A DNA stretch of 14,509 nt from an uncultured Oscillibacter sp. (GTDB taxonomy: Bacteria; Bacillota; Clostridia; Oscillospirales; Oscillospiraceae). Below, piece by piece: positions 6,170-12,974 of this stretch. The translations under genes were made by a program, and so were the position numbers. The notes under the pieces were generated by a model. That model ran no database searches. It saw only the letters and a program-made list of their open reading frames with translations, and was not told the origin of the DNA. The stretch spans positions 1 to 14,509 of the forward strand of contig CAJUBX010000062.1 in the NCBI GenBank assembly GCA_910585165.1, in the 5' to 3' direction. How positions within the stretch are numbered: position 1 is the stretch's first letter; each line of letters opens with the position of its first letter.

Positions 6170-7483
6170 ATGAAAGTCGCCATCTATACCCTTGGCTGCA
6201 AGGTGAACCAGTACGAGACCCAGGCCATGGAACGGGAGCTCCGGGCCCGGGGCCACGAGACCGTCCCCCTCAGCCAGGAGGCCGACGCCTATGTCGTCAA
6301 CACCTGCTCCGTCACCGCCTCCGGGGACCAGAAATCCCGCCAGGCCGTCCACCGCCTCCGCCGGAAGCACCCGGAGGCCGTGGTGGCCGTGTGCGGCTGC
6401 TGGTCCCAGACCCACGCCGCTGAAGGCCGGGCCCTGGGGGCCGACCTGCTGGCGGGCACCGGGGACCGCATGGGCTTTTTGGGCCTTCTGGAGCGGGCCG
6501 TCCGGGAGCGCGCCGCCTCCCCGGAGGGCGGGACCCCCCTGGAGGCCGTGGACCCGCCCTTTGACCGGCGGCATTTTGAGTGGCTCCCCGCCGGGGGGCT
6601 GGAGGGCCGGACCCGTGCCCTTTTAAAGGTGGAGGACGGCTGCGCCAACTTCTGCTCCTACTGCATCATCCCCTACGCCCGGGGCCCGGTGCGCTCTTTG
6701 CCCATGGGCGAGGCGGCGGTCCAGGCGGCGGAGCTGCAAAACCAGGGGTATCAGGAAATCGTGCTGACGGGCATCGAGATTTCCTCCTGGGGCCGGGACC
6801 TCTGCCAGGGGACCACCCTCATCGACCTGATGGAGGCCGTCAGCGCCGCCGTGCCCGGCGTGCGTCTGCGCCTGGGAAGCCTGGAGCCCCGGACCGTTAC
6901 GGAGGAGTTCTGCGAGCGGGCGGCGCTGCTGCCGGATTTGTGTCCTCAGTTCCACCTCTCCCTCCAGAGCGGATGCGATGCGACGCTCAAGCGGATGCGG
7001 CGGAAGTACGATACCGCCCGGTATCTCCAGTCCGTGGAGCTTTTGAAGAGGTCCTTCCGCCATCCGGCCATTACCACGGACCTGATCACCGGCTTTCCCG
7101 GAGAGACGGAGGAGGAGTTCCAGGAGACCCTGGACTTTATTCAAAAATGCGGCTTCGCCCGGATGCACATTTTCCCCTACTCGGAGCGTCCCGGAACTCC
7201 GGCGGCGGAGATGGAGCAGGTGCCCAAGGCCCTCCGGGGGGCCCGGGCCCGCCGGGCGGCGGAGGCCGCCGCCGCCATGCGCTGCGCCTTTCTGGAGGAG
7301 TGCGTGGGCCGGACGGAGGAGGTGCTCTTTGAGCAGCCCGCCGGGGAGGAGGGCCTGTTCCTGGGCCACGCCCCCAACTACGCGGAGGTGCTGGTCAAAG
7401 GAACGGACCTGCACAATCAGATTCGCCCCGTGCGCGTCACCCGGACCGACGGGGAAGTCCTGTTCGGGGAACTGGAGGAGTGA
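6170..7483 (+). CDS. mtaB: MtaB, tRNA (N6-threonylcarbamoyladenosine-37-C2) methylthiotransferase
   Basis: Radical-SAM methylthiotransferase that adds a methylthio group to t6A37 of tRNAs, making ms2t6A. Residues 1-15 contain TLGCKVNQYET, which is the MtaB rather than MiaB signature. The N-terminal cluster cysteines are C10, C46 and C77 (VCGCWSQ, with an extra C75). The radical-SAM cluster is C158, C162 and C165 in GCANFCSYCIIPYARG. A TRAM-like RNA-binding domain fills the last 65 residues or so. Its length of 437 is normal. The ATG at 6170 follows AAGGAG at 13 bases, a slightly long gap. The next gene starts 4 bases after its stop, so the two are surely co-transcribed. MiaB and RimO are the related alternatives. 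Confidence 0.94.
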   Translation: MKVAIYTLGCKVNQYETQAMERELRARGHETVPLSQEADAYVVNTCSVTASGDQKSRQAVHRLRRKHPEAVVAVCGCWSQTHAAEGRALGADLLAGTGDRMGFLGLLERAVRERAASPEGGTPLEAVDPPFDRRHFEWLPAGGLEGRTRALLKVEDGCANFCSYCIIPYARGPVRSLPMGEAAVQAAELQNQGYQEIVLTGIEISSWGRDLCQGTTLIDLMEAVSAAVPGVRLRLGSLEPRTVTEEFCERAALLPDLCPQFHLSLQSGCDATLKRMRRKYDTARYLQSVELLKRSFRHPAITTDLITGFPGETEEEFQETLDFIQKCGFARMHIFPYSERPGTPAAEMEQVPKALRGARARRAAEAAAAMRCAFLEECVGRTEEVLFEQPAGEEGLFLGHAPNYAEVLVKGTDLHNQIRPVRVTRTDGEVLFGELEE

Positions 7484-7487
7484 GGAC

Positions 7488-8063
7488 ATGAGAAGCCACT
7501 TTTTCGCCTACATCTCCCGGATGCGGTTCATCCAGCGCTGGGCGCTGATGCGCAACACCGCCCCGGAGAACGTCCAGGAGCACAGCCACCAGGCCGCCGT
7601 CCTGGCCCACGCCCTGGCGGTGATCCGAAACGAGAAATTCGGCGGGGCCGTGGACCCCGGAGCGGTGGCGGCGGCGGCGCTGTACCACGACGCCAGTGAA
7701 ATCCTCACCGGGGACATGCCCACCCCCATTAAATATGATAATCCCGCCATCCGCAGCGCCTACAAGGACGTGGAGGCCGTGGCGGAGCGCAAGCTCCTGG
7801 CCATGCTGCCCCGGGAGCTCCAGGGGGCCTACGCCCCGGTGCTCACCGACGTGGACCCGGAGGTGGAGCGGCTTGTCAAGGCGGCGGACAAGCTCTCGGC
7901 CTACATCAAATGCGTGGAGGAGCTGAAGGCCGGAAACGCCGAGTTCCGGGAGGCCGCCGCCCAGACCCGGCGGGCCCTGGAGGATTTCGGCCTGCCGGAG
8001 GTCCGCTATTTCCTGGAGACCTTTATGGAGAGCTTTTCCCTGACGCTGGACGAGCTGAAATAG
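7488..8063 (+). CDS. YfbR-like HD-domain 5'-deoxynucleotidase
   Basis: HD-superfamily metal-dependent phosphohydrolase resembling E. coli YfbR, which dephosphorylates deoxyribonucleoside 5'-monophosphates. Visible key residues: R17-W18 (IQRWALMRN), H32 in QEHSHQ, the HD pair H67-D68 in LYHDASE, and D134 in KAADKLSAYIK. The segment TGDMPTPIKYDN (residues 74-85) is characteristic of this subfamily. The product is 191 residues, matching YfbR. The start at 7488 has GGAGGAG inside the end of mtaB, giving translational coupling. It is probably cytosolic housekeeping for nucleotide pools; its link to mtaB is positional only. Confidence 0.9.
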   Translation: MRSHFFAYISRMRFIQRWALMRNTAPENVQEHSHQAAVLAHALAVIRNEKFGGAVDPGAVAAAALYHDASEILTGDMPTPIKYDNPAIRSAYKDVEAVAERKLLAMLPRELQGAYAPVLTDVDPEVERLVKAADKLSAYIKCVEELKAGNAEFREAAAQTRRALEDFGLPEVRYFLETFMESFSLTLDELK

Positions 8064-8126
8064 GAGGGAACTTTTTCCCCCCTTTCCCCGTCTAAAGGGA
8101 AAACCGAAGAAGCTGGAGGGATTTTT

Positions 8127-10298
8127 ATGAAACGCCTGCTTTCCCTGACCCTGGCCGCCGCACTGCTGGCGGCGCTGGCCCTGCCCGCCGCCGCGGCGGA
8201 GGAAACCCAGGACGCCCGCCTGGCCAGGACCGCCGCCCTGGTGAAGAAAACCCTGGACCTGGACACGGAGGCTTACGAGCGCTTTCGCGGCGGCGTGTCC
8301 GAGGACGCGGTTCCCGTCTGGGATTTAAGCTGGGAGGGGGAACGGCGCTCCCTCTCCGTCTCCGCCCTGGAGGACGGGACCGTGGTCAGCTTTTACCGCT
8401 GGGAGTCCTCCCCCTCGCCCAATTGGGAGCGGGCCGCCTTCCCCGCCTTCCCGGAAAACAGCGGGGCGCAGAACCGTGCGGCGGCGGAGGCGTTCCTGGC
8501 CCGGGTCCTGCGGAAGGGGGAAACCGTGGAGCTGAAGGACGCGGAGGGCGCGGACTCCCTTTCCGGCCCCCAGGGGTCCTGGTCCGGGACCATCGCCTTA
8601 AACGGCCTGCCCTCCCCCCTGCACTACTCCATCCGGGTGGAGGACGGCCTGGTGGAGCACTTTGACCGGGACGTGCCCGAAACTGCGGCGGTGGGCGGCG
8701 TGCCCTCCCCTGATGCGCCCGCCTCCGACAACCAGGCGGCGAAGGACCTGGCCGGAACGCTGAAGCTCCGGCTGGAGTATGTACTGGCGGAGCCCGGCGG
8801 CACCCGGGCCGTCCTGCGCTACGTGCCGGAAAGCGCCCACTCCTTCCTGGCGGACGCGAAAACCGGGGCGCTCATCGACCTGACGGAGCTGGAGGAGCAG
8901 ATGAGCCGGGGTTACCGCGCCGTCTCCGGCGGAGCCGCCAACGCCCCTGCCCCCACCGCCAAGGAGTCCGCCGCCGACGAGGCCGGCCTCACAAAAGCGG
9001 AAGAGGAGGGCGTGCGGCAGCTGGAGGGCGTTTTGCCCAAGGAGGACCTGGACAAGGTCCTCCGGGCCCAGAGCGCTTACGGCCTTCGGGGCTACGCCCT
9101 GACGGGCGCGTCTTATGCAGGCGAGCCCGGGGAGGACGGCCGGGAGGGCCGGGTCCTCTGCACATTGCGCTACGCCCGGACCGACGGCGGGGCGCGCCTG
9201 ACCCGGAACATCACGGTCAACGCCAAGACCGGGGATGTGGAGAGCGTCTGGTCCTCCGCCCCCTATGGACGGGAGAGGAAGGTCACGGAGGAGGAGGCCC
9301 TGCAAAAGGCGGAAGCCTTCCTCAAAACTTACTGCCCGGGCCGGAGCCTGGTCCTTTACCAGGAAAACGGCGGAATCATGCCCTGGCGGACGGAGAGCCA
9401 GCCCTACTGGCGCTTCACCTTCGCCCAGGCGGCAAACGGCCTGCCCTTCCGGGAAAACGCCGTCACCATCAGCATCGACGGCGCGGACGGGTCGGTCTAC
9501 GGCCTCTCCTCCTCCTGGGATGAAGGCGTAACCTTCGACAGCGCCGACGGCCTCATCTCCATGGAGACGGCCCTGGCCGCCTGGGCGGGGACCTATGAAA
9601 CGGAGCTTGCCTACCGGAGCGTTCCCCGGAAGCTGACGAAGTCCGACCCGGCCCAGGCCAGCCTTCTGGAGCAGGGAATGGAGTATTTCTACGCCCTCCG
9701 CCTGACCTACGGCCTGGAGCGGGAGGAAGCCTACGCAGGCGTGGACGCCAAAACCGGCGCGCCCGTCCGGGAGGAGCAGGGCGCCCGGAAAACGCCCCCG
9801 GCCTACACGGACCTGGACGGAAGCGGCGCGCAGGCGGACATCGAGAAGCTGGCGCAGTACGGCATAGGCTACGCCGGGGGCAGATTCCGCCCCGGCAAAT
9901 CCCTCACCCAGTGGGAGCTTGCGGCCCTGGTGAGCAGCCTCCAGGGCTTGGCCCTGGACCCAGAGTCCGCCGGGGAGGACGAACGGGAGAACGCCTATTT
10001 CACCGCTTACCGCCTGGGCCTCCTCCGGGCCCCGGAGCGGGACGACGAAGCCCTCCTCACCCGGGGGGACCTTGTCCGCATGCTGCTGGACGCCGCCGGG
10101 TACGGCCCCGCCGCAAGGCTCGGCGGAATCTATACCTGCGCCTATTCCGACCGGGCCTCCATCCCGGAAGGGGAGCTGGGCTATGCTGCCATAGCCCAGT
10201 CCTTGGGCATGGCGGAGGGAACCTACGCCGGGACCCGGACCGCCACCCGGGCCGAGGCAGCCTCCATGCTCTGCCGCCTTCTGGAGCGGGCGGCCTGA
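8127..10298 (+). CDS. Secreted SLH-domain protein with YcdB-like repeats
   Basis: Envelope protein of 723 residues. A Sec signal peptide (MKRLLSLTLAAALLAALALP, cleavage near AAAA-EE, residue 24-25) is followed by repeated modules with the pattern AxxFLxxxL...DxxTGxV, resembling YcdB/PepSY-type repeats: FLADAKTGALIDL near 245, VNAKTGDVESVWS near 365, ISIDGADGSVYGLSSSW near 455 and GVDAKTGAPVREE near 540. From about residue 558 (AYTDLDGSGAQADIEKLAQYGI) come up to three S-layer homology modules, the first and last best preserved, which would anchor it to the cell-wall polymer. GGAGG lies 7 bases before the ATG. The gap to the upstream gene is 63 bases, so it may be in the mtaB operon. It ends at a strong terminator. 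Function unknown beyond surface location. Confidence 0.88.
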   Translation: MKRLLSLTLAAALLAALALPAAAAEETQDARLARTAALVKKTLDLDTEAYERFRGGVSEDAVPVWDLSWEGERRSLSVSALEDGTVVSFYRWESSPSPNWERAAFPAFPENSGAQNRAAAEAFLARVLRKGETVELKDAEGADSLSGPQGSWSGTIALNGLPSPLHYSIRVEDGLVEHFDRDVPETAAVGGVPSPDAPASDNQAAKDLAGTLKLRLEYVLAEPGGTRAVLRYVPESAHSFLADAKTGALIDLTELEEQMSRGYRAVSGGAANAPAPTAKESAADEAGLTKAEEEGVRQLEGVLPKEDLDKVLRAQSAYGLRGYALTGASYAGEPGEDGREGRVLCTLRYARTDGGARLTRNITVNAKTGDVESVWSSAPYGRERKVTEEEALQKAEAFLKTYCPGRSLVLYQENGGIMPWRTESQPYWRFTFAQAANGLPFRENAVTISIDGADGSVYGLSSSWDEGVTFDSADGLISMETALAAWAGTYETELAYRSVPRKLTKSDPAQASLLEQGMEYFYALRLTYGLEREEAYAGVDAKTGAPVREEQGARKTPPAYTDLDGSGAQADIEKLAQYGIGYAGGRFRPGKSLTQWELAALVSSLQGLALDPESAGEDERENAYFTAYRLGLLRAPERDDEALLTRGDLVRMLLDAAGYGPAARLGGIYTCAYSDRASIPEGELGYAAIAQSLGMAEGTYAGTRTATRAEAASMLCRLLERAA

Positions 10299-10305
10299 AC
10301 GGCGC

Positions 10306-10344
10306 AAAAAAGCGGGGACTGCGAAAAGCAGTCCCCGCTTTTTT
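10306..10344. terminator. Strong bidirectional rho-independent terminator
   Basis: Twelve-base perfect stem AGCGGGGACTGC (10311-10322) and GCAGTCCCCGCT (10328-10339) with loop GAAAA, flanked by an A-run on the left and a T-run on the right. It ends the SLH gene on the plus strand and the HPr-like gene on the minus strand; the latter's TAA (10343-10345) overlaps the T-run. Confidence 0.95.
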
Positions 10345-10591
10345 ATCCCGCTTCCAGTATGCCCGCCAGGGCCTCCAGCGCCTCCCCCGCGTCGGGGCCC
10401 TCGGCGCTCAGCGCCACCTCGCCCTGGTCCCGCATCAGGGAGAGGAAGCCCAAAAAGCTCTTGGCGTTGACGCAGTGTCCGCCCCGGGCGATGGTGATTT
10501 GGCTTGCGAAGCCGCTGGCCGCCTTGATGAAGCCGGTAGCGACCTGGTCCAGCTTCTCCTCCGGAATTTGTACGACTGCCGTGCGATTCAT
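10343..10591 (-). CDS. HPr-like protein lacking the phosphorylated histidine
   Basis: Small HPr-fold protein of 82 residues. The C-terminal two thirds match HPr: SGFASQITIARGGHCVNAKSFLGFLSL then GEVALSAEGPDAGEALEALAGIL. S45 in NAKSFLG corresponds to HPr Ser46, the HPr-kinase target. The N-terminal part, which in HPr carries G-H-A-R-P-A with the active His15, is replaced here by IPEEKLDQVATGFIKAA, with no histidine. It therefore cannot carry PTS phosphate in the normal way and resembles Crh in keeping only the serine. The ATG at 10591 has GGAG 7 bases upstream; a TTG at 10612 is also in frame but has no good site. A regulatory role through Ser45 is inferred. Confidence 0.8.
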   Translation of the reverse strand: MNRTAVVQIPEEKLDQVATGFIKAASGFASQITIARGGHCVNAKSFLGFLSLMRDQGEVALSAEGPDAGEALEALAGILEAG

Positions 10592-10623
10592 TTGCCCACT
10601 CCGTTTCGTCAATAATTGGAGCT

Positions 10624-10652
10624 AGTATACCACGCTTTCCGCCGGAGGCCAA
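10624..10652 (-). promoter_or_regulatory. Predicted sigma-A promoter of the HPr-like gene
   Basis: On the minus strand: TTGGCC (10647-10652), 17-base spacer, TATACT (10624-10629), 33 bases before the ATG at 10591. The stretch from 10653 to 10747 shows nothing else that I can identify. Confidence 0.65.
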
Positions 10653-10747
10653 TTTTTATTAAAGAACTTTGCAGGGACAAACCGCATTTTCGTCGACTCC
10701 CCAAAAAGGAAGCGGGGGAGCGGGGGAGAAATTGTTAAATATTCTTA

Positions 10748-10907
10748 GAGCCTATCCGCAAATAATCCGCACACGGCTTGCTTGCATATTTTGGGTCATA
10801 CTTCGTTGTATTTCCTTGCCGGGCGTCAGCCCGCCTGTGGAAATACGCCTTGTCTAACCCAAAATCTGACGGCGCAATCTGTGCACATCTTATTCACGGA
10901 TAGGCTC
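10748..10907. mobile_element. 160-bp MITE with GAGCCTATCCG terminal repeats
   Basis: Terminal inverted repeats GAGCCTATCCG (10748-10758) and CGGATAGGCTC (10897-10907) are perfect over 11 bases and continue imperfectly. The element is flanked by TTA on both sides (10745-10747 and 10908-10910), consistent with a 3-base target duplication. The interior folds on itself: ATTTTGGGT pairs with ACCCAAAAT, GTATTTCC with GGAAATAC, and GGGC with GCCC. It has no coding capacity. The same terminal sequence starts a larger element at 14458, so the MITE is probably a non-autonomous relative moved by that IS. Confidence 0.85.
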
Positions 10908-10945
10908 TTAAGAATTTCCGCCGGGGAGAAAATTTGAAAAAGGGC

Positions 10946-10973
10946 TTGACTTTGGAAAAAGCTCTGGTATAAT
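10946..10973 (+). promoter_or_regulatory. Predicted sigma-A promoter of the tRNA-Ser gene
   Basis: TTGACT (10946-10951), 16-base spacer, perfect TATAAT (10968-10973). It starts 38 bases after the MITE, so the tRNA unit is intact. The predicted leader is about 55 bases and carries a GC hairpin. Confidence 0.8.
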
Positions 10974-11008
10974 AACTACTGTTCTTCTTGGCGGAAAACT
11001 GAATGCCG

Positions 11009-11028
11009 CCCCGGCGGAGCCGCCGGGG
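11009..11028 (+). other. GC hairpin in the tRNA 5' leader
   Basis: Arms CCCCGGCGG and CCGCCGGGG with only AG between, ending 7 bases before the mature tRNA. It would be part of the precursor removed by RNase P; it may stop the leader from mispairing with the tRNA. Confidence 0.6.
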
Positions 11029-11035
11029 ACACGAT

Positions 11036-11127
11036 GGAGAAGTCGCCTAGTTGGTCGAGGGCGCATGATTGGAAATCATGTAGGCCCCTAAAGGGTCTCG
11101 AGGGTTCGAATCCCTCCTTCTCCGCCA
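11036..11127 (+). tRNA. tRNA-Ser(GGA), with encoded CCA
   Basis: Acceptor arms GGAGAAG (11036-11042) and CTTCTCC (11117-11123), discriminator G and encoded CCA (11125-11127). The anticodon stem CATGA/TCATG carries loop TTGGAAA, with anticodon GGA at 11071-11073, reading UCC and UCU. The long variable arm (GGCCCCTAAAGGGTC region) is the class II form expected of tRNA-Ser. The T arm is GAGGG-TTCGAAT-CCCTC. It is a single-gene unit with its own promoter and terminator, convergent with the LacI-family gene. Confidence 0.97.
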
Positions 11128-11128
11128 C

Positions 11129-11162
11129 GCTGGAGCAAGCTGACGCTTGCTCCAGCTTTTTT
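11129..11162 (+). terminator. Rho-independent terminator of tRNA-Ser
   Basis: Stem GCTGGAGCAAGC (11129-11140) and GCTTGCTCCAGC (11145-11156), loop TGAC, followed by six T. It begins 1 base after the CCA end. Confidence 0.95.
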
Positions 11163-11198
11163 ATGCGCTCTCCAGGCGGCGCCCCTCCCTCCGGGTCC

Positions 11199-12194
11199 TC
11201 ACGACTCCTCCCCGCAGGGCCGGTAAACCGAGGTCAGCACCCGCTCCGCCGCCGGAGCCTCGGGCTTTTCCACCCGGAGGAGAATCTGCTCCCCGGCGGC
11301 CTTTCCCAGCTCCTCCACAGGCTGGATGATGCGGTCCACCTGGTCGTAATAGAACTCATAGGCCCGGGTGTCGTAATCCACAAAGCTCACCAGCTCCAAA
11401 TCCCGCCGGGGCTGGAGGCCTTTCCCCCGCAGGTAGGCGATGGTGACGGAGGCCATAAGCCCCTGGCACACCAAAATCGCGTCGCAGCCCCGCTCCAAAA
11501 GCCGGTCCAGGCAGGGCGGCGCGCTGTTTTCCATGGAGTCTCCGCAGACGATCAGCTCCTCGTCCTGGGGCAGGCCGCAGTCCGCCGCCGCCGCCCGGTA
11601 GGCGGCGATGCGCTCCCTGGTGGTGGAGAGCCGGGGCAGGCCGCCGACAATGCCGATGCGCCGCTTTCCCCGCCCCACCAGGCGGCATACGCTGCGGTAG
11701 ATGGGCTGGAAGTTGGAGACGGAGACCGCAGGATACGTCTGGTTTTCAAAGGTCCGGTCCACCAGCACCACCGGAAACCCGGCGGGGATCAGCGCCTCCA
11801 GGCGGCTGAAGCCGTCCATGGTGCTGGCGATTAAAAGCCCGTCCACCAGGCCCGCCGTCAGCAGGCGGAGGTTCATCTCCTCCCGCTCCATGTTCTCCTT
11901 GGTGTTGGCGATGATCAGATGGTAGCCCTGGGCGGAGAGCTCGTTTTCCGCCGACTCGATGATGGTGCCGAAAAACTTGTTGGAAATGTCGGGGACGATG
12001 AAGCCGATGGTCTTTTTCTTCCCCGTGCGGAAGCTCCGGGCGGAGGCGTCGGGGGTGTAGCCCAGCTGGCGGATGGCCTGGCAGACCTTCTCCCGGGTGC
12101 CGCCGGAGACATAGCGGGTATTGTTGATGGTGTGGGAGACCGTGGCGGTGGAGACCCCCGCCAGCCGGGCCACGTCGCTGATGGTGACTTTCAT
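11199..12194 (-). CDS. LacI/GalR-family transcriptional regulator (candidate iol regulator)
   Basis: DNA-binding repressor of 331 residues, normal for the family. The helix-turn-helix is at residues 3-25 (TISDVARLAGVSTATVSHTIN); the hinge helix ASARSFRTG (50-58) has Phe where most members have the minor-groove Leu. The ligand-binding fold of the periplasmic-binding type begins at KKKTIGFIVPDISNKFF (59-75) and includes VDGLLIAS, VVLVDRTF and CDAILVCQG. The recognition helix VSTATVSH differs at one position from PurR's VSTTTVSH. PurR-box-like half-sites lie in its own promoter and at the iol promoter, so autoregulation and iol control are inferred. AAAGGA lies 9 bases before the ATG. Its effector, perhaps an inositol intermediate or another sugar, cannot be read from sequence. 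Confidence 0.9.
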   Translation of the reverse strand: MKVTISDVARLAGVSTATVSHTINNTRYVSGGTREKVCQAIRQLGYTPDASARSFRTGKKKTIGFIVPDISNKFFGTIIESAENELSAQGYHLIIANTKENMEREEMNLRLLTAGLVDGLLIASTMDGFSRLEALIPAGFPVVLVDRTFENQTYPAVSVSNFQPIYRSVCRLVGRGKRRIGIVGGLPRLSTTRERIAAYRAAAADCGLPQDEELIVCGDSMENSAPPCLDRLLERGCDAILVCQGLMASVTIAYLRGKGLQPRRDLELVSFVDYDTRAYEFYYDQVDRIIQPVEELGKAAGEQILLRVEKPEAPAAERVLTSVYRPCGEES

Positions 12195-12228
12195 GGGCGA
12201 AATCCTTTACGTAACTGAGAAGTTTTTT

Positions 12229-12244
12229 GCGCAAACGCCGTTAA
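12229..12244. promoter_or_regulatory. Operator half-site in the LacI-family regulator's own promoter
   Basis: GCGCAAACGCCGTTAA contains the half-site CGCAAACG found at 2701-2708; the other half is degenerate (9 of 16 positions match the PurR box overall). It lies 9-24 bases past the -10 box of the regulator, where binding would repress its own gene. Confidence 0.4.
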
Positions 12245-12252
12245 CTTTTTGT

Positions 12253-12281
12253 AGTATAAGGCAGCTTTCGGCTTCCGTCAA
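12253..12281 (-). promoter_or_regulatory. Predicted sigma-A promoter of the LacI-family gene
   Basis: On the minus strand: TTGACG (12276-12281), 17-base spacer, TATACT (12253-12258), start near 12246. The -35 overlaps CAAGCGTTTTTG (12279-12290), another AANCGNTT-type core that a LacI-family protein could bind. Confidence 0.75.
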
Positions 12282-12317
12282 GCGTTTTTGACACTTTTTG
12301 GCAAAGGAATTTTTTTC

Positions 12318-12347
12318 TTGCCATCCGCCCCTCCTTTGTGCTATACT
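12318..12347 (+). promoter_or_regulatory. Predicted sigma-A promoter of queT
   Basis: TTGCCA (12318-12323), 18-base spacer, TATACT (12342-12347) preceded by TGC as an extended -10. Start expected near 12354, exactly where the riboswitch-like fold begins. Confidence 0.7.
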
Positions 12348-12354
12348 CGTTCGC

Positions 12355-12405
12355 GGCAGGTGCCATCACCCTGCCCGCCCCGTGGGCGGACTAAAAAAAT
12401 GGAGG
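12355..12405 (+). ncRNA. preQ1-I-like riboswitch with an extra hairpin
   Basis: Stem P1 is GGCAGG (12355-12360) with CCTGCC (12370-12375), enclosing loop TGCCATCAC. The loop resembles class I preQ1 aptamers (B. subtilis has AGG-UUCUAGCUACA-CCCU): CCA (12363-12365) can pair with TGG (12400-12402) as the pseudoknot, and C12367 aligns with the cytosine that pairs with preQ1. The A-rich tail (seven A, 12393-12399) that lies along P1 is present. The pseudoknot strand TGG overlaps the ribosome site TGGAGG, so ligand would hide it and block translation. A hairpin CCGCCC-CGT-GGGCGG (12375-12389) between P1 and the tail is unusual. The gene behind it is queT, as expected. Confidence 0.7.
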
Positions 12406-12414
12406 AATTTCATC

Positions 12415-12924
12415 ATGTCCAAAACCCGTTTTCGCACCCGGAATCTGGCCCTGGCCGGCCTTGTCGCCGCCATTTACGCGGCGGCCACCCTGATTCTGCC
12501 CATTCCCCAGTACTTAGGCGTCCAGTTCCGCGCGGCGGAGGCATTGACGGTGCTTCCCTTCCTGTTTCCGGAGGCCATTCCCGGCCTGGCGGTGGGCTGC
12601 TTTTTGGCGAACCTCCTGGGCTCCCCCATCATGCTGGACTGGGTGTTCGGAACCCTGGCCACGCTGCTGGCGGCTCTGTGGAGCCGGAGAATGCCCAATT
12701 TGTACCTGGCCGCCCTGCCCCCAGTGATCTGCAACGCGGTCATTGTGGGCGCGGAAATCGCCTGGTTCGTGGTGCAGGACGGCGGGGCCTTCTGGCCCGC
12801 TTACGCCTTGAACGCCCTGACCGTGGGGCTGGGGGAGCTGGCGGCATGCTATCTTCTGGGCGTGCCCCTGGCCCGGCTGCTGGGAAAAACCCTGGGGGTC
12901 CCGGAGCGCCTGGAGGCCCGGTGA
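12415..12924 (+). CDS. queT: QueT, queuosine-precursor ECF transporter S component
   Basis: Membrane substrate-binding (S) subunit of an energy-coupling factor transporter for queuosine precursors such as preQ1. The 169 residues include LALAGLVAAIYAAATLIL (first membrane segment), VQFRAAEALTVLPFLFPEAIPGLAVGC and GTLATLLAALWSRR, which mark the QueT family. About five to six hydrophobic segments are visible. The ATG at 12415 has GGAGG 9 bases upstream, the site that the upstream riboswitch would mask. The energising EcfA/EcfT subunits are not here; QueT usually shares them with other S components encoded elsewhere. It is single-gene, divergent from the LacI-family gene. Confidence 0.93.
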   Translation: MSKTRFRTRNLALAGLVAAIYAAATLILPIPQYLGVQFRAAEALTVLPFLFPEAIPGLAVGCFLANLLGSPIMLDWVFGTLATLLAALWSRRMPNLYLAALPPVICNAVIVGAEIAWFVVQDGGAFWPAYALNALTVGLGELAACYLLGVPLARLLGKTLGVPERLEAR

Positions 12925-12936
12925 AACGAGGACAAG

Positions 12937-12960
12937 CGGGACCGCGTTTGCGGTCCCGTT
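12937..12960. terminator. Probable bidirectional terminator between queT and the nitroreductase gene
   Basis: Nine-base perfect stem CGGGACCGC (12937-12945) and GCGGTCCCG (12950-12958), loop GTTT. It lies 12 bases past the queT stop and 14 bases past the convergent nitroreductase stop. The T-run is weak (TTCCCATTT), so termination may be partial. Confidence 0.6.
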
Positions 12961-12974
12961 CCCATTTCCGCTTC

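Noticed and set aside
10592..10612. TTG start extending the HPr-like protein by seven residues
   Set aside because: No ribosome site before it, while the ATG at 10591 has GGAG at 7 bases; the extra residues would not restore the missing histidine motif.
8598..10652. 684-codon minus-strand frame opposite the SLH gene
   Set aside because: The plus strand has a signal peptide, SLH modules and a terminator; the minus frame also runs through that terminator and the HPr-like gene.
12945..12952. Fourth copy of the half-site (CGTTTGCG) after queT
   Set aside because: It is formed by the loop and inner pairs of the terminator hairpin, with no promoter nearby, so it is probably coincidence.
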